56,288 nucleotides of DNA from Tannerella forsythia (GCF_003860135.1 NZ_RQYN01000014.1:1-56288); one strand, 5' to 3'. Counted from the first letter of the stretch, positions 26,850-35,643 are shown. Numbers and translations: made by a program. Notes: generated from the sequence alone by a model not told the origin.

Positions 26850-27281
26850 ATGAAAAAGACGAAGCGTAATTTAGCAGCAAGTATGCTGTGTGTGTTATTG
26901 ATCATCGTATGGGGAACCGGTTGTGGTGGTACTCAGAAAGAGCAAGCAGACGGTGAAGAAAAAGCGGCCACGTTTGTGTACGAGATTGAAGACATCTTCC
27001 AGCTCAAAGACAACGGAGTCGTGGTGGTAGGAGAAGTATTGGACGGGAAGTTAAAGGTGGGCGACAAAGTGAATTATTACGATTCGGTCGGCGATAAAAT
27101 CTTCGTTTGTACCGTTTCGGCCATCGAGCAACCGCCTCAGACAGGACTGAAAGAGGCTTCGGCCGAAGGGGAACACACGCATTATGCGTTTATGATTGAA
27201 AATAAAGGAAAAACCGATTTCGAGATAAAAGGATATCTCGTCAAAGGCGATTTACACAAGTGGCTTGCCCAAGAAGAATAA
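26850..27281 (+). CDS. Lipoprotein with EF-Tu domain-2-like beta-barrel
   Basis: A 143-residue protein with a lipoprotein signal (lipid Cys25 in WGTGCGG). The mature part reads FVYEIEDIFQLKDNGVVVVGEVLDGKLKVGDKVNYYDS, closely like domain 2 of EF-Tu-family GTPases (F-V-E-D-x-F-x-I-x-G-R-G-x-V-x-G-x-V-x-x-G-x-L-K-V-G-D-x-V). No GTPase domain is present, so it is not a translation factor; a ligand- or protein-binding barrel on the membrane surface is inferred. It is cotranscribed with a 5'-nucleotidase-like lipoprotein (16-bp gap) under the promoter with tandem palindromes. Function unknown. Confidence 0.8.
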   Translation: MKKTKRNLAASMLCVLLIIVWGTGCGGTQKEQADGEEKAATFVYEIEDIFQLKDNGVVVVGEVLDGKLKVGDKVNYYDSVGDKIFVCTVSAIEQPPQTGLKEASAEGEHTHYAFMIENKGKTDFEIKGYLVKGDLHKWLAQEE

Positions 27282-27297
27282 GGAAACTGCATTTAAA

Positions 27298-28791
27298 ATG
27301 AACAATAGAATGAAAACGATTCAAAGAAAAACGTGGGCAGTCATTACGCTGTCCGTTATCGTACTGCTCTCGTGGACAAGTTGCGGTACGAGCCGCAAAC
27401 AGGCACTTGTGCCGCAGGAGCCGAAAATGTTGCATATTCTGGCGGTAAACGATATGCATGCGGCGATCGACAATTTTCCGCGCTTCGCTTTTATAGTCGA
27501 CAGCCTGCGCGCGTTGTATCCCGACATGCTGCTTTTCTCGGGTGGCGACAATCAGACCGGTAATCCGATCAACGATCAGTATTCGCCCAAAGGATTACCC
27601 ATGATCGAATTGATGAACGCCCTGCGGTTCGATGTTTCGGCCGTCGGTAATCACGAGTTCGACTGCGGTCCCGAAGGCTTCCGGCTCTTGCTCGAAAAGG
27701 CATCGTTCGATTTTCTCTGCGCCAACCTTGCGCCTCCGACCGGGAAAACGTACCGTATCCTTCCGAACAAAACGATCAAGATGCCTAACGGACTGACGGT
27801 CGGCGTGACGTCGGTATTGGCCATCAACACGGGAGGAATTCCCGATACGCATCCCGACAATGCGGTGGGATTCACTTTTTACGATCCTTTTGAAACGGCA
27901 TCCAAACAATTAGCGATGCGCGACCGTTGCGATGTCTTCATTTATCTCAACCATTTGGGATTCGAAGAGGATATGGCGCTGGCCGGTCAGTTGCCGAAAG
28001 ACGCGGCCGATCTGATAATCGGCGGACATTCGCATACGAAGATCGACAACGAACAGTTTCATCACAACATCCTGATTACGCAGGCCGAGAACAAACTCAA
28101 ATATGCGACGCTCATCACGGTCAAGGTAAATCCCGACGGTACGAAAGAACGCCACATGAAACTGCTGCCTGTGGGGAAAAAAGGCAACGAACAAGCGACC
28201 GTTCGTGCGATGGTAGACAAGTACAACGATAATCCGGCCATGAAAGAACTTCTGGCCGAAGCGACGGACGAATTTACGAGCTACGAACAGGTAGGCTACC
28301 TGATGGCCGACGCGCTGCGCGACGGTACGAAAACCGAGATCGCGCTGATTAACCACGGAGGCGTGCGCATTGAGCAACTATCGAAGGGAGGGATTACCGT
28401 GCGTGATGTGTACACCATGGATCCTTTCGGCAACGAATCCGTCCTCTTTAAACTTACCGGACACGAACTGAAAGCGCTCTTTATCGCCGCCTGGCCGCTC
28501 GACGAGGAACTGCCCATCTATCCTTCGGGATTGAAAACACGCTACCTCTTCGCGCCCGACGGTACCGTCAGCAACGTGGAACTGTTTATGCCCGACGGCA
28601 CACCGGCCGATATGGACCGTACCTATACCGTAGCGATGAACAACTATATGGCTTCGGTCTACAAGTACGAGCATCAAGATCCGGGTACAGGGCTTTTCCA
28701 GCCTACGGCCGAGAATATGATCCGGTATTTGAAAGCGTTGAAAACCGTTCCCAGCTATCGGAACGAACAACGCGTAGAGCTGAAGAAGTAA
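27298..28791 (+). CDS. 5'-nucleotidase/2',3'-cyclic phosphodiesterase-like lipoprotein (UshA family)
   Basis: A 497-residue exported enzyme. Lipoprotein signal with Cys29 (LLSWTSCG). The metallophosphatase domain has metal ligands Asp52 and His54 (NDMH), Asp84 (SGGDNQTG), Asn118-His119 (GNHEFDCG), His219 and GGHSHTK (242-248). The 5'-nucleotidase C-terminal domain (about 300-497) includes NHGGVR and YTMDPFGN segments. It hydrolyses extracellular nucleotides or related phosphoesters. The ATG at 27298 avoids overlap with the lipoprotein gene and puts a normal signal sequence first; 27310 is an alternative. The palindromic array begins 10 bp after its stop with no terminator between. Confidence 0.9.
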   Translation: MNNRMKTIQRKTWAVITLSVIVLLSWTSCGTSRKQALVPQEPKMLHILAVNDMHAAIDNFPRFAFIVDSLRALYPDMLLFSGGDNQTGNPINDQYSPKGLPMIELMNALRFDVSAVGNHEFDCGPEGFRLLLEKASFDFLCANLAPPTGKTYRILPNKTIKMPNGLTVGVTSVLAINTGGIPDTHPDNAVGFTFYDPFETASKQLAMRDRCDVFIYLNHLGFEEDMALAGQLPKDAADLIIGGHSHTKIDNEQFHHNILITQAENKLKYATLITVKVNPDGTKERHMKLLPVGKKGNEQATVRAMVDKYNDNPAMKELLAEATDEFTSYEQVGYLMADALRDGTKTEIALINHGGVRIEQLSKGGITVRDVYTMDPFGNESVLFKLTGHELKALFIAAWPLDEELPIYPSGLKTRYLFAPDGTVSNVELFMPDGTPADMDRTYTVAMNNYMASVYKYEHQDPGTGLFQPTAENMIRYLKALKTVPSYRNEQRVELKK

Positions 28792-28800
28792 AACAGCCTG

Positions 28801-29194
28801 TTGACTTATAGTCAAAGCACCGAAAACGGAAAAAAGCGTGTCTTGACTATAAGTCAAAGCACCGAAAACGGAAAAAAGTACCCATTGACTATAAGTCAAA
28901 GCGTCGAAAACGAAAAAAAGCGTCCATTGACTATTAGTCAAAGTGTCGAAAACGAAAAAAAGTGCCCATTGACTATTAGTCAAAGCGTCGAAAATGGAAA
29001 AAAACGTGTCTTGACTATTAGTCAAAGCATCGAAAACGAAAAAAAGCGTCCATTGACTATTAGTCAAAGCATCGAAAACGAAAAAAAGCGTCCATTGACT
29101 ATTAGTCAAAGCGTCGAAAACGAAAAAAAGCACCCATTGACTATTAGTCAAAGTGTCGAAAACGAAAAGAAAGCATCCGTTGACGAATCGTCAA
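28801..29194. repeat. Ten-unit 42-bp palindromic tandem array
   Basis: Units begin at 28801, 28843, 28885, 28927, 28969, 29011, 29053, 29095, 29137 and 29180. Each starts with a 15-bp palindrome and continues with about 27 bp rich in A-tracts (like CGAAAACGAAAAAAAG). The palindrome is TTGACTTATAGTCAA in unit 1, TTGACTATAAGTCAA in units 2-3, TTGACTATTAGTCAA in units 4-9 and TTGACGAATCGTCAA in unit 10. Since 42 is a multiple of three, several frames stay open on both strands (plus frame 28801-29226 repeats LTISQSVENEKKRP), but unit differences are mostly amino-acid changing and the only start would be TTG. I read it as non-coding. It lies between the 5'-nucleotidase and DUF6261 genes. Confidence 0.92.
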
Positions 29195-29244
29195 CGCGAG
29201 AAAAAAGGAACAGATATGAATCATAAACGAGAGGAGATAAAACA

Positions 29245-29991
29245 ATGAATGAAGAAAAAGTAAGAGGTCTCAACATTGCAAGGCTTCAAAATCATGAACA
29301 ATTTGGTTTCATCACCGAATTTAAGATGGAGTTGCAACGGTCGAATATCGGCCCGCTACTGCCGTTTGTTGACCAACTAACGCCGCTTGTGGAAGAAGAA
29401 GATCGGGCGCTGGAGTGGATCAGACGCAGTGAGCATACCCGGCAGCTGGCCGAACTCGATACGGCATGCGACAATTGTTATCGGGGCTTGATAAAAACGG
29501 TTCACGCGGCGCATCACAGCCCCGAAACCGACGAACGCGATGCGGCCGAACTGCTGGAAATCCCGTTGCAGACATACGGCAATTTCACGGTCGAGAGTTA
29601 TGAGATACAGCACAGCAAAACGCGGAATTTGATTCAAGACCTGCGGCTGCCCAAATATAAGCCGGCGGCCGATCTGCTTGGCGTCAGCCGATGGGTAGAA
29701 CGTCTCGAAAAGGCCGACGATGCGTTTATGACGCTCTACCGTATCCGTCGCGACGAGCAGGCTCAGACGGCTCAGGAGCATCGTCCGCTGCGGGTCATCC
29801 GTGGCGAAGTGGAGCGAAAGTATCGTGAAATCGTGCGGCATATCAACGCGTTGGCCGTGCTCCAGCCTCATGCCGAATTGAGCGCGCTGATTGCTCGCAT
29901 CAATGTGCATATCGACCGTCTGAACGCTGCGATGGCTACGCGCTCTACGCGCGCCCGCAAGAAGCAGGAAGACGAAACGAACGAAGGATAA
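29245..29991 (+). CDS. DUF6261 family protein, helical, function unknown
   Basis: A 248-residue, soluble, almost fully helical protein without signal peptide or membrane helix. LNIARLQNHEQFGFITEFK at the N-terminus, EEEDRALEWIRRSEHTRQLAELDTACDNCYRGLI, LEIPLQTYGN, LIQDLRLPKY and YREIVRHINALAVL fit the Bacteroidota family DUF6261 as I know it; the tail is basic (RSTRARKKQ). No catalytic motif is seen. No -7 box lies between the palindromic array and the ATG, so transcription probably enters from the 5'-nucleotidase operon through the array. A structured 3' region and a strong terminator follow. Family assignment is from memory of the pattern. Confidence 0.75.
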   Translation: MNEEKVRGLNIARLQNHEQFGFITEFKMELQRSNIGPLLPFVDQLTPLVEEEDRALEWIRRSEHTRQLAELDTACDNCYRGLIKTVHAAHHSPETDERDAAELLEIPLQTYGNFTVESYEIQHSKTRNLIQDLRLPKYKPAADLLGVSRWVERLEKADDAFMTLYRIRRDEQAQTAQEHRPLRVIRGEVERKYREIVRHINALAVLQPHAELSALIARINVHIDRLNAAMATRSTRARKKQEDETNEG

Positions 29992-29994
29992 ACG

Positions 29995-30098
29995 GGCCGG
30001 AGAGAGAATCCCTGAGGGAATTTTCTGCGCGGCGCGTACTTTCATAGGCGGGGAAGTTCGGAAGAGCCGTTCGGAAAAATAAACCACAGTCTCCGGCC
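29995..30098 (+). other. Possible structured 3'-UTR element after DUF6261
   Basis: Outer arms GGCCGGAGA (29995-30003) and TCTCCGGCC (30090-30098) are perfectly complementary and enclose about 86 nt with an inner AATCCCTGAGGGAATT hairpin (about 30008-30023). It starts 4 bp after the DUF6261 stop and ends just before the terminator. No RNA family recognised. Confidence 0.4.
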
Positions 30099-30109
30099 TA
30101 CCTTTAAAA

Positions 30110-30146
30110 AGCCCCCCTTCCCGGTTCACAACCGAAAAGGGGGGCT
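30110..30146. terminator. Bidirectional terminator between DUF6261 and pgi
   Basis: AGCCCCCCTT / AAGGGGGGCT arms with inner GGTT/AACC pairs, T-runs on both strands. Confidence 0.9.
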
Positions 30147-30165
30147 AACTTTTTTACCCTCTCCT

Positions 30166-31512
30166 TTATTTAAGTTTTTTGCGGATGGCTTTACTTTCTT
30201 TTTCGTAACCGGGCTTGTCGAGCAGAGCGAACATATTCTTTTTATACGCCTCTACGCCGGGTTGGTCGAACGGATTAACTCCCAACATATAGCCGCTGAT
30301 GCCGCATGCTTTCTCGAAGAAATAGAACAATTGACCGATGTAGTAGGCGTTGAGTTCGGGCAAGGTGATTTTGATGTTGGGCACGCCACCGTCTACGTGT
30401 GCCAGCTGGGTACCGAGCTCCGCCATTTTGTTGACCTCATCCACCCGCTTACCGGCCAGAAAATTCAGGCCGTCCAGATCGGTTTTATCGCTCGGAACAG
30501 TCATTTTATGATCGGGCTTGGCAACCGAGATGACGGTTTCAAAGATCGTACGTTCGCCTTCCTGTATCCATTGTCCCATCGAGTGGAGATCGGTCGTCAA
30601 ATCGACCGATGCGGGGAAAATCCCTTTGTGGTCTTTTCCTTCGCTTTCGCCGTAAAGCTGCTTCCACCATTCGCCGATGTAGTGCAGTTTCGGATGAAAG
30701 TTGGCTAAAATCTCGATCTTTTTGCCTTTGTCGTAAAGGGCGTTGCGCGTCGCGGCATACATCGCCGCGATGTTCCGGTCGAACGGTTTTTTTACATCGG
30801 TCGCTTTTTCCATGTCGCCAGCTCCTTGCACAAGGGCGCGGATATCGATACCTGCCACCGCGATCGGGAGCAAGCCCACCGGAGTGAGCACCGAGTAGCG
30901 TCCGCCTACATCGTCGGGGATTACGAACGTCTTGTACCCTTCCTTGTCGGCCAGCGTGCGAAGCGCGCCTCGCGAACGGTCGGTGACGGCCACGATGTAT
31001 TTCCGGGCTTCGTCGACACCGATATTCTTTTCCAGTTGTTTTTTCAGGATGCGGAACGCGATGGCCGGCTCGGTCGTCGTGCCCGACTTGGAGATGTTGA
31101 TAATACCGAACTTTTTGCCTTCCAGCGTAGCGCACAGTTCAAAAAGATAATCTTCGCCGATATTGTTTCCGGCGTAAAGCAGCACCGGATTCTTGCGTTT
31201 CGACGTTTGCAACCAATCGAAGCTGTTGTTCAACGCCTCGACGACTGCTTTCGTGCCGAGATAGCTGCCACCGATACCGATCACAACGACAGCCTTGCAT
31301 TTGCGCAGTTGAGCCGCCGTTTTCTCAATGTCTTTCAGTTCCTCTTCGGTGATGGATGAGGGCAGGTTCAACCAACCGAGAAAATCGCTTCCCGGTCCTG
31401 TACCTTTGTGCAGCATTTCCATGCTTTGGGTCGCTTTCGGGGCCAATGCCTCGATTTGTTTGCGAGTCACCGCACCGAGTGCTTTATCAATGTCTAACGT
31501 TATTGTTTTCAT
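30166..31512 (-). CDS. pgi: Glucose-6-phosphate isomerase
   Basis: A 448-residue enzyme of the short bacterial type. [36 protein letters not shown] (sugar-phosphate site), [14 protein letters not shown] and [15 protein letters not shown] are diagnostic. It interconverts glucose-6-phosphate and fructose-6-phosphate. It lies 37 bp after gpsA and is the last gene of lysS-gpsA-pgi, an order I associate with Bacteroidales. Confidence 0.97.
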   Translation of the reverse strand: MKTITLDIDKALGAVTRKQIEALAPKATQSMEMLHKGTGPGSDFLGWLNLPSSITEEELKDIEKTAAQLRKCKAVVVIGIGGSYLGTKAVVEALNNSFDWLQTSKRKNPVLLYAGNNIGEDYLFELCATLEGKKFGIINISKSGTTTEPAIAFRILKKQLEKNIGVDEARKYIVAVTDRSRGALRTLADKEGYKTFVIPDDVGGRYSVLTPVGLLPIAVAGIDIRALVQGAGDMEKATDVKKPFDRNIAAMYAATRNALYDKGKKIEILANFHPKLHYIGEWWKQLYGESEGKDHKGIFPASVDLTTDLHSMGQWIQEGERTIFETVISVAKPDHKMTVPSDKTDLDGLNFLAGKRVDEVNKMAELGTQLAHVDGGVPNIKITLPELNAYYIGQLFYFFEKACGISGYMLGVNPFDQPGVEAYKKNMFALLDKPGYEKESKAIRKKLK

Positions 31513-31549
31513 CTTTCTGTTTTATATATTGGTTTTCAACGTTCCGTTT

Positions 31550-32548
31550 TTATGTGAAAGTTTCTGCCAGTTGGCGGATGATGGTCATCGGCGATTTCCG
31601 TTCGTAGAGAATATCGTACAGCGCGTTCAGAATAGGCATATCGACCTGATACTTCTCGTTGATTTCGTGAATACACTTGGCGCCGTAATACCCTTCGGCA
31701 ATCATCTCCATCTCCAGTTGTGCCGTTTTGACCGAATAACCTTTCCCGATCATTGTTCCGAACGTCCGGTTGCGGCTGTAACGTGAATAGGCCGTCACTA
31801 ATAGATCGCCCAGATAGGCTGATGCGGTAATGTCGCGCGGCAGAATATGCGCCGAGTCGAGAAAGCGCTGCATCTCTTTGATCGCGTTCGACAGCAGAAC
31901 GGCTTGAAAATTGTCGCCGTACTTCATGCCGTGGCAGATACCCGCTACAATCGCGTACACATTTTTCAGGACAGAGGCGTATTCAATTCCTTTTACATCC
32001 TGACAGCACGATGTTTTCAGATAATTGTTGCGGAATATGCGGGCCAGGTCTTCGGCCTTTTGCAGGTCTTTACATGCCAACGTGATATACGAAAGCCGTT
32101 CGAGCGCGATTTCTTCGGCATGACACGGCCCCGCGATGATGGCAAGATTCTCCAACGGCACCTGATAACACTGCGCGAAATAGTCGGTAATCAGCATATT
32201 TTCGTCCGGTACAATACCTTTGATGGCCGAAACGATTATTTTATTCCTTAGAGGCGTTTCGAGTTTTTGCAGATGCTGCTTGAGGAAAGGAGAGGGAGTG
32301 GCAAAAATCAGGATGTCGGACTGTTCGACCACTTCATTGATGTCCGAATAAAAACCGATTCGATCGGTATCGAACGATACGGCCGACAAGTAGCCGGGAT
32401 TATGCTTCATCCGCCTGAAATCTTCGATTGCTTGCGGACGACGCATATACCAGTGAATATTCGGCTGAGTAGACAGTACGATTTTGGCCAACGCCGTAGC
32501 CCAGCTTCCGCCTCCCATAATCGCCACCTTTCCGAAAATATCTTTCAT
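31550..32548 (-). CDS. gpsA: NAD(P)H-dependent glycerol-3-phosphate dehydrogenase
   Basis: A 332-residue enzyme. VAIMGGGSWATALAKIV is the nucleotide-binding motif; IVSAIKGIVPDENMLITDY, AGPCHAEEIALERLSYI, KTSCCQDVKGIEYASVLKNVYAIVAGI and ASAYLGDLLVTAYSRYSRNRTFG complete the GpsA pattern. It makes sn-glycerol-3-phosphate for phospholipids. The ATG at 32548 was chosen because an upstream in-frame start would overlap lysS and add 20 atypical residues. 32 bp after lysS. Confidence 0.96.
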   Translation of the reverse strand: MKDIFGKVAIMGGGSWATALAKIVLSTQPNIHWYMRRPQAIEDFRRMKHNPGYLSAVSFDTDRIGFYSDINEVVEQSDILIFATPSPFLKQHLQKLETPLRNKIIVSAIKGIVPDENMLITDYFAQCYQVPLENLAIIAGPCHAEEIALERLSYITLACKDLQKAEDLARIFRNNYLKTSCCQDVKGIEYASVLKNVYAIVAGICHGMKYGDNFQAVLLSNAIKEMQRFLDSAHILPRDITASAYLGDLLVTAYSRYSRNRTFGTMIGKGYSVKTAQLEMEMIAEGYYGAKCIHEINEKYQVDMPILNALYDILYERKSPMTIIRQLAETFT

Positions 32549-32580
32549 GTCGTAGAATTTGGTAGTTGATGATTTGTTGT

Positions 32581-34317
32581 TTAATGCCCCGTAACGACCT
32601 TGATCCATGCTTCGACCGTTTGTAACGGAGGCAATTCCAATCCGAGATTGTATTTCTTGTTCAGCTCGAACAGCGATTGTCTTAGCAATTGCGGATTAGC
32701 TCCTTCCAACATCTCGACCGTTACAAAGCCTGCTTTCTGTATCGCCGGTACCCATTCGGCCGGTATTCCTAACGGAGCATATTTTTCGGGTGCATCTTTC
32801 TTCACCGTCTTCTCCGGACGCATTTGGGGGAAGAACAACACCTCCTGAATCGTCGTTTGTCCGGTCATCAACATCACCAGCCGGTCGATGCCGATTCCCA
32901 TGCCGCTCGTCGGAGGCATGCCGTATTCGAGCGCACGCACAAAGTCCATATCGATAAACATCGCTTCATCGTCTCCTTTCTCACTCAGGCGCAGCTGTTC
33001 CTGAAAACGCTCCAGCTGGTCGATCGGATCGTTCAATTCCGAATAAGCGTTACAAAGTTCCTTGCCGTTGACGATAAGCTCGAAACGTTCGGTCAGGTCG
33101 GGATTGTCGCGGTGACGCTTGCAGAGGGGCGACATCTCGATCGGATAGTCGGTGATAAACGTAGGTTGGATATAATTTCCTTCGCATTTTTCGCCGAAGA
33201 TTTCGTCGATCAGTTTACCTTTACCCATCGTTTCGTCTACTTCGATGTCGAGCTGTTTACACGTTTCACGTAACTGGGATTCATCCATTCCCGTAATGTC
33301 GATTCCGGTAAATTCACGAATGGCTTCGATCATCGTCACTCGTCTGAACGGCGCCTTGAAGCTGATGGTCTTATCGCCGACCGTTGTTTCTGTCGTACCG
33401 TTTACGTCGAGACAAATCTTTTCAATCATCTGTTCGGTAAACTCCATCATCCAATGGTAATCCTTGTACGCTACATAAATTTCCATGCAGGTAAATTCGG
33501 GATTATGCGTACGGTCCATACCTTCGTTGCGGAAGTTTTTCGAGAACTCGTAAACCCCCTCAAATCCGCCGACGATCAGACGCTTCAAATATAACTCGTT
33601 GGCAATGCGAAGATACAAATCGATGTCGAGCGCATTGTGGTGCGTGATAAACGGGCGCGCCGCAGCTCCTCCCGGAATAGATTGCAGAATCGGCGTCTCT
33701 ACTTCCAGATAGCCTCGGGTGTTGAAATATTCACGCATCGAAGCGTAGATTTTGTTACGCTTGATGAAAATATTTTTCACGTCGTTATTGACAACCAGAT
33801 CGACATAGCGCTGCCGATAGCGCAACTCCGGATCATTGAAGCCGTCGTACACCACACCGTCTTTTTCTTTGACTATGGGTAACGGACGTAACGACTTCGA
33901 GAGTACCGTCAGCTCTTGTGCATGAACGGATATTTCGCCCATCTGTGTGCGGAAAACGAATCCTTTGACGCCGACAAAATCGCCGATGTCGAGCAGTTTT
34001 TTGAACACGGTATTGTACAGTTCCGTGTTGTTTTCGTCCGGGCAGATGTCATCACGAGTGATATATACTTGAATACGTCCGGTCGAATCCTGCAATTCCA
34101 TAAATGAGGCTTTGCCCATGATGCGACGGCTCATGATACGTCCGGCAATCGTTACTTGCCGTGGTTGGGCATCGTCGTTGAAGTTTGCTTTTATTTCATC
34201 GGCATATCCGTTAACCGGATACGCGGCAGCCGGATACGGGTTGATATTCATCTTGCGCAACTGTTCGAGACTGCCGCGCCGGATGATTTCCTGTTCGCTT
34301 AAATCTAATACGTTCAT
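32581..34317 (-). CDS. lysS: Lysyl-tRNA synthetase, class II
   Basis: A 578-residue synthetase. OB-fold anticodon domain about 55-170; class II motifs include motif 2 [26 protein letters not shown] and motif 3 [16 protein letters not shown]. About 75 residues follow motif 3 ([41 protein letters not shown]), a C-terminal extension seen in Bacteroidetes and longer than the E. coli enzyme (about 505 residues). The start at 34317 ([20 protein letters not shown]) is the usual N-terminus. First gene of the operon. Confidence 0.97.
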   Translation of the reverse strand: MNVLDLSEQEIIRRGSLEQLRKMNINPYPAAAYPVNGYADEIKANFNDDAQPRQVTIAGRIMSRRIMGKASFMELQDSTGRIQVYITRDDICPDENNTELYNTVFKKLLDIGDFVGVKGFVFRTQMGEISVHAQELTVLSKSLRPLPIVKEKDGVVYDGFNDPELRYRQRYVDLVVNNDVKNIFIKRNKIYASMREYFNTRGYLEVETPILQSIPGGAAARPFITHHNALDIDLYLRIANELYLKRLIVGGFEGVYEFSKNFRNEGMDRTHNPEFTCMEIYVAYKDYHWMMEFTEQMIEKICLDVNGTTETTVGDKTISFKAPFRRVTMIEAIREFTGIDITGMDESQLRETCKQLDIEVDETMGKGKLIDEIFGEKCEGNYIQPTFITDYPIEMSPLCKRHRDNPDLTERFELIVNGKELCNAYSELNDPIDQLERFQEQLRLSEKGDDEAMFIDMDFVRALEYGMPPTSGMGIGIDRLVMLMTGQTTIQEVLFFPQMRPEKTVKKDAPEKYAPLGIPAEWVPAIQKAGFVTVEMLEGANPQLLRQSLFELNKKYNLGLELPPLQTVEAWIKVVTGH

Positions 34318-34345
34318 TACTTGGTCAAAAATGGTAATAATCGTG

Positions 34346-34353
34346 CAAAAGTA
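34346..34353 (-). promoter_or_regulatory. -7 box (TACTTTTG) of the lysS-gpsA-pgi operon
   Basis: Perfect TAnnTTTG on the minus strand, 28 bp before the lysS ATG. No TTG at the usual -33 distance. Confidence 0.55.
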
Positions 34354-34377
34354 CAAAAAAATATTCGGATAGCCCAT

Positions 34378-34686
34378 GTATTTCTTTTTTTTGATGCCAC
34401 GGCTGACGCATTAAAATTGTAAACTTGCTTTTTGGGGGAATCATCATTATAACGATTTATATGTATCAGCTCCTGTCTTGTTAGAAACGTTCTTCTTAGT
34501 CGAAGATTCACGCTTAGAGCGAAGAATGATTCACTTACCAGACTTCCTGATTTTAATCGTCTTTCCTTCGACTTTCTCGGACAGTATCCCTCTTGGTATG
34601 AAGTCGAAGCAGCAACTTCTTGAATGTCGAAGCCCAAACCAAAATTTTGCCGGAGAAAAACATCAGTTTGTCGCTTGAATAAAAAA
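34378..34686. other. Intergenic spacer, no recognised gene
   Basis: Holds repeated short words: GTCGAAG three times (about 34500, 34602, 34625) and once inverted as CTTCGAC (about 34567), GATTCAC twice, and no promoter. The minus strand is open across it (34317-34751, 144 codons) and overlaps the lysS start. The product (for example LRLRRTFLTRQELIHINRYNDD) is unfamiliar, its frame runs across the lysS promoter and a terminator, and I do not call it a gene. Confidence 0.4.
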
Positions 34687-34715
34687 GAGGCTGTCTTAAA
34701 ATTAAAGACAGCCTC
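34687..34715 (-). terminator. Terminator of the thioredoxin-like gene
   Basis: Hairpin GAGGCTGTCTT-AAAATT-AAAGACAGCCTC with TTTTTT on the minus strand, 28 bp after the stop at 34744. Confidence 0.85.
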
Positions 34716-34743
34716 CTTTCTAATGCGATTAAAATGAATGTAG

Positions 34744-35247
34744 TTACACACTTTTGTGTACGATTCGGGATACGGCTTCGGGAGTCAGGTCTACACCTAC
34801 AATCACCCCTTTAGCGTCTATCAGAAAGTTTCTCAGTCCTTTCTTCAAACCGTACGCTTTGTATAGCGACGACGATTTTCCCTTTCCATCGTACCACTGA
34901 TTCGCCGATTCCAGTCCATCTGTTTTCAAAGTCTCCGTAAATACGGATAATTTTTCATCCATCGAAACGGAATACACTGTAATACGTGTCGAATCCCAAT
35001 CTTTCACTTTGTTCCAAAGCGCTATGTTGCGAACACGGGAATCAGCGTCGTAAGCTGCCCAGAAATTTACTAACGTGTAGCCTTCGGAACGATTTCGGAA
35101 ATCAATATCTCTATTGTTTTCCAAAGACTCTATCCTCGGAGCAAGGTCTCCCAAACGATATCCTTCGGTCATCCCTGCTTTATCCGTCCCGGCCGATAAG
35201 AATAACCCAATCACCGCGGCGGAGAGTACACAAGTTCCAATCTTCAT
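34744..35247 (-). CDS. TlpA/AhpC-like thioredoxin-fold protein lacking the CxxC active site
   Basis: A 167-residue exported protein (signal about 1-25). The fold markers are clear: GDLAPRIESL, TLVNFWAAYDADSRVRN, ITVYSVSMDEKLSVF, LYKAYGLKKGLRNFLIDAKGVIVGVDLTPEAV. At the place of WCxxC it reads YDAD (residues 66-69), so both redox cysteines are absent and thiol-disulfide exchange by this site is impossible. Similar redox-dead members occur in Bacteroidales. A binding or scaffold role in the periplasm is inferred. Monocistronic with a long leader (promoter near 35424-35431) and its own terminator. Confidence 0.85.
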   Translation of the reverse strand: MKIGTCVLSAAVIGLFLSAGTDKAGMTEGYRLGDLAPRIESLENNRDIDFRNRSEGYTLVNFWAAYDADSRVRNIALWNKVKDWDSTRITVYSVSMDEKLSVFTETLKTDGLESANQWYDGKGKSSSLYKAYGLKKGLRNFLIDAKGVIVGVDLTPEAVSRIVHKSV

Positions 35248-35370
35248 ACTTTATATTTATAGTGAAAAAAACATCGAAAAACATATCGGGAATACTCGCC
35301 CCGCTTGTCTGTTCAGACCGCAAGAAACGCTTATTTCTTCTATATTTTTCGACCCCCTGAGTTTCAGGAG

Positions 35371-35431
35371 TGAGAAAAAAAGACCGCCTTCGCTAAGGCC
35401 GGTCTTTTACCTCAATTCGCATGCAAAGATA
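35371..35431 (-). promoter_or_regulatory. Promoter followed at once by a terminator-like hairpin (attenuator or small RNA)
   Basis: On the minus strand the perfect -7 box TATCTTTG (35424-35431) would start RNA near 35416. About 8 nt later comes the hairpin AAAGACCGGCCTT-AGCG-AAGGCGGTCTTT (35377-35408; one bulged base), followed by a U-run at 35371-35377. Read-through would reach the thioredoxin-like gene at 35247 after about 125 nt. So a transcript of about 45 nt, or an attenuated leader, is expected. Two hairpins with 3-base loops flank it (CCTGA/TCAGG 35356-35368; GCCTGA/TCAGGC 35474-35488). The remaining 35248-35643 holds no gene. Confidence 0.5.
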
Positions 35432-35643
35432 ATGCAAAATTTCAGAGCAGAAATCGATTTAACATTACTTGACGCCTGAAAGTCAGGCCTGAAATCGTCT
35501 GCGACCAACGACTTTTCTTATTTTATCGGCTTTCTGAACCATTCCTGCTTTTCAAACGGCCGATTTATATGGAGATGATTACGAATATCTTTCATAATAT
35601 TCCGTTTTCGATTGATATACAAACAGGAAGAAGATAAAGTTTG

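Noticed and set aside
28378-29151. Minus-strand 257-codon frame through the array and the end of the 5'-nucleotidase gene
   Set aside because: Antisense to a well-supported gene and to a repeat; open only because of the repeat period.
28801-29194. CRISPR array
   Set aside because: The sequence between palindromes is itself conserved in every unit, period is constant at 42 bp, and no cas gene is present.
28801-29226. Plus-strand 141-codon frame through the 42-bp array (LTISQSVENEKKRP repeats)
   Set aside because: Only a TTG start, most unit differences change the amino acid, and other frames are open too because the period is a multiple of three; the palindrome is better conserved than the peptide.
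29377-30129. Minus-strand 250-codon frame opposite DUF6261
   Set aside because: It crosses the strong bidirectional terminator region and is antisense to the better-supported DUF6261 gene.
34317-34751. Minus-strand 144-codon gene upstream of lysS
   Set aside because: Runs across the lysS promoter and a terminator, overlaps lysS, and has no recognisable family.
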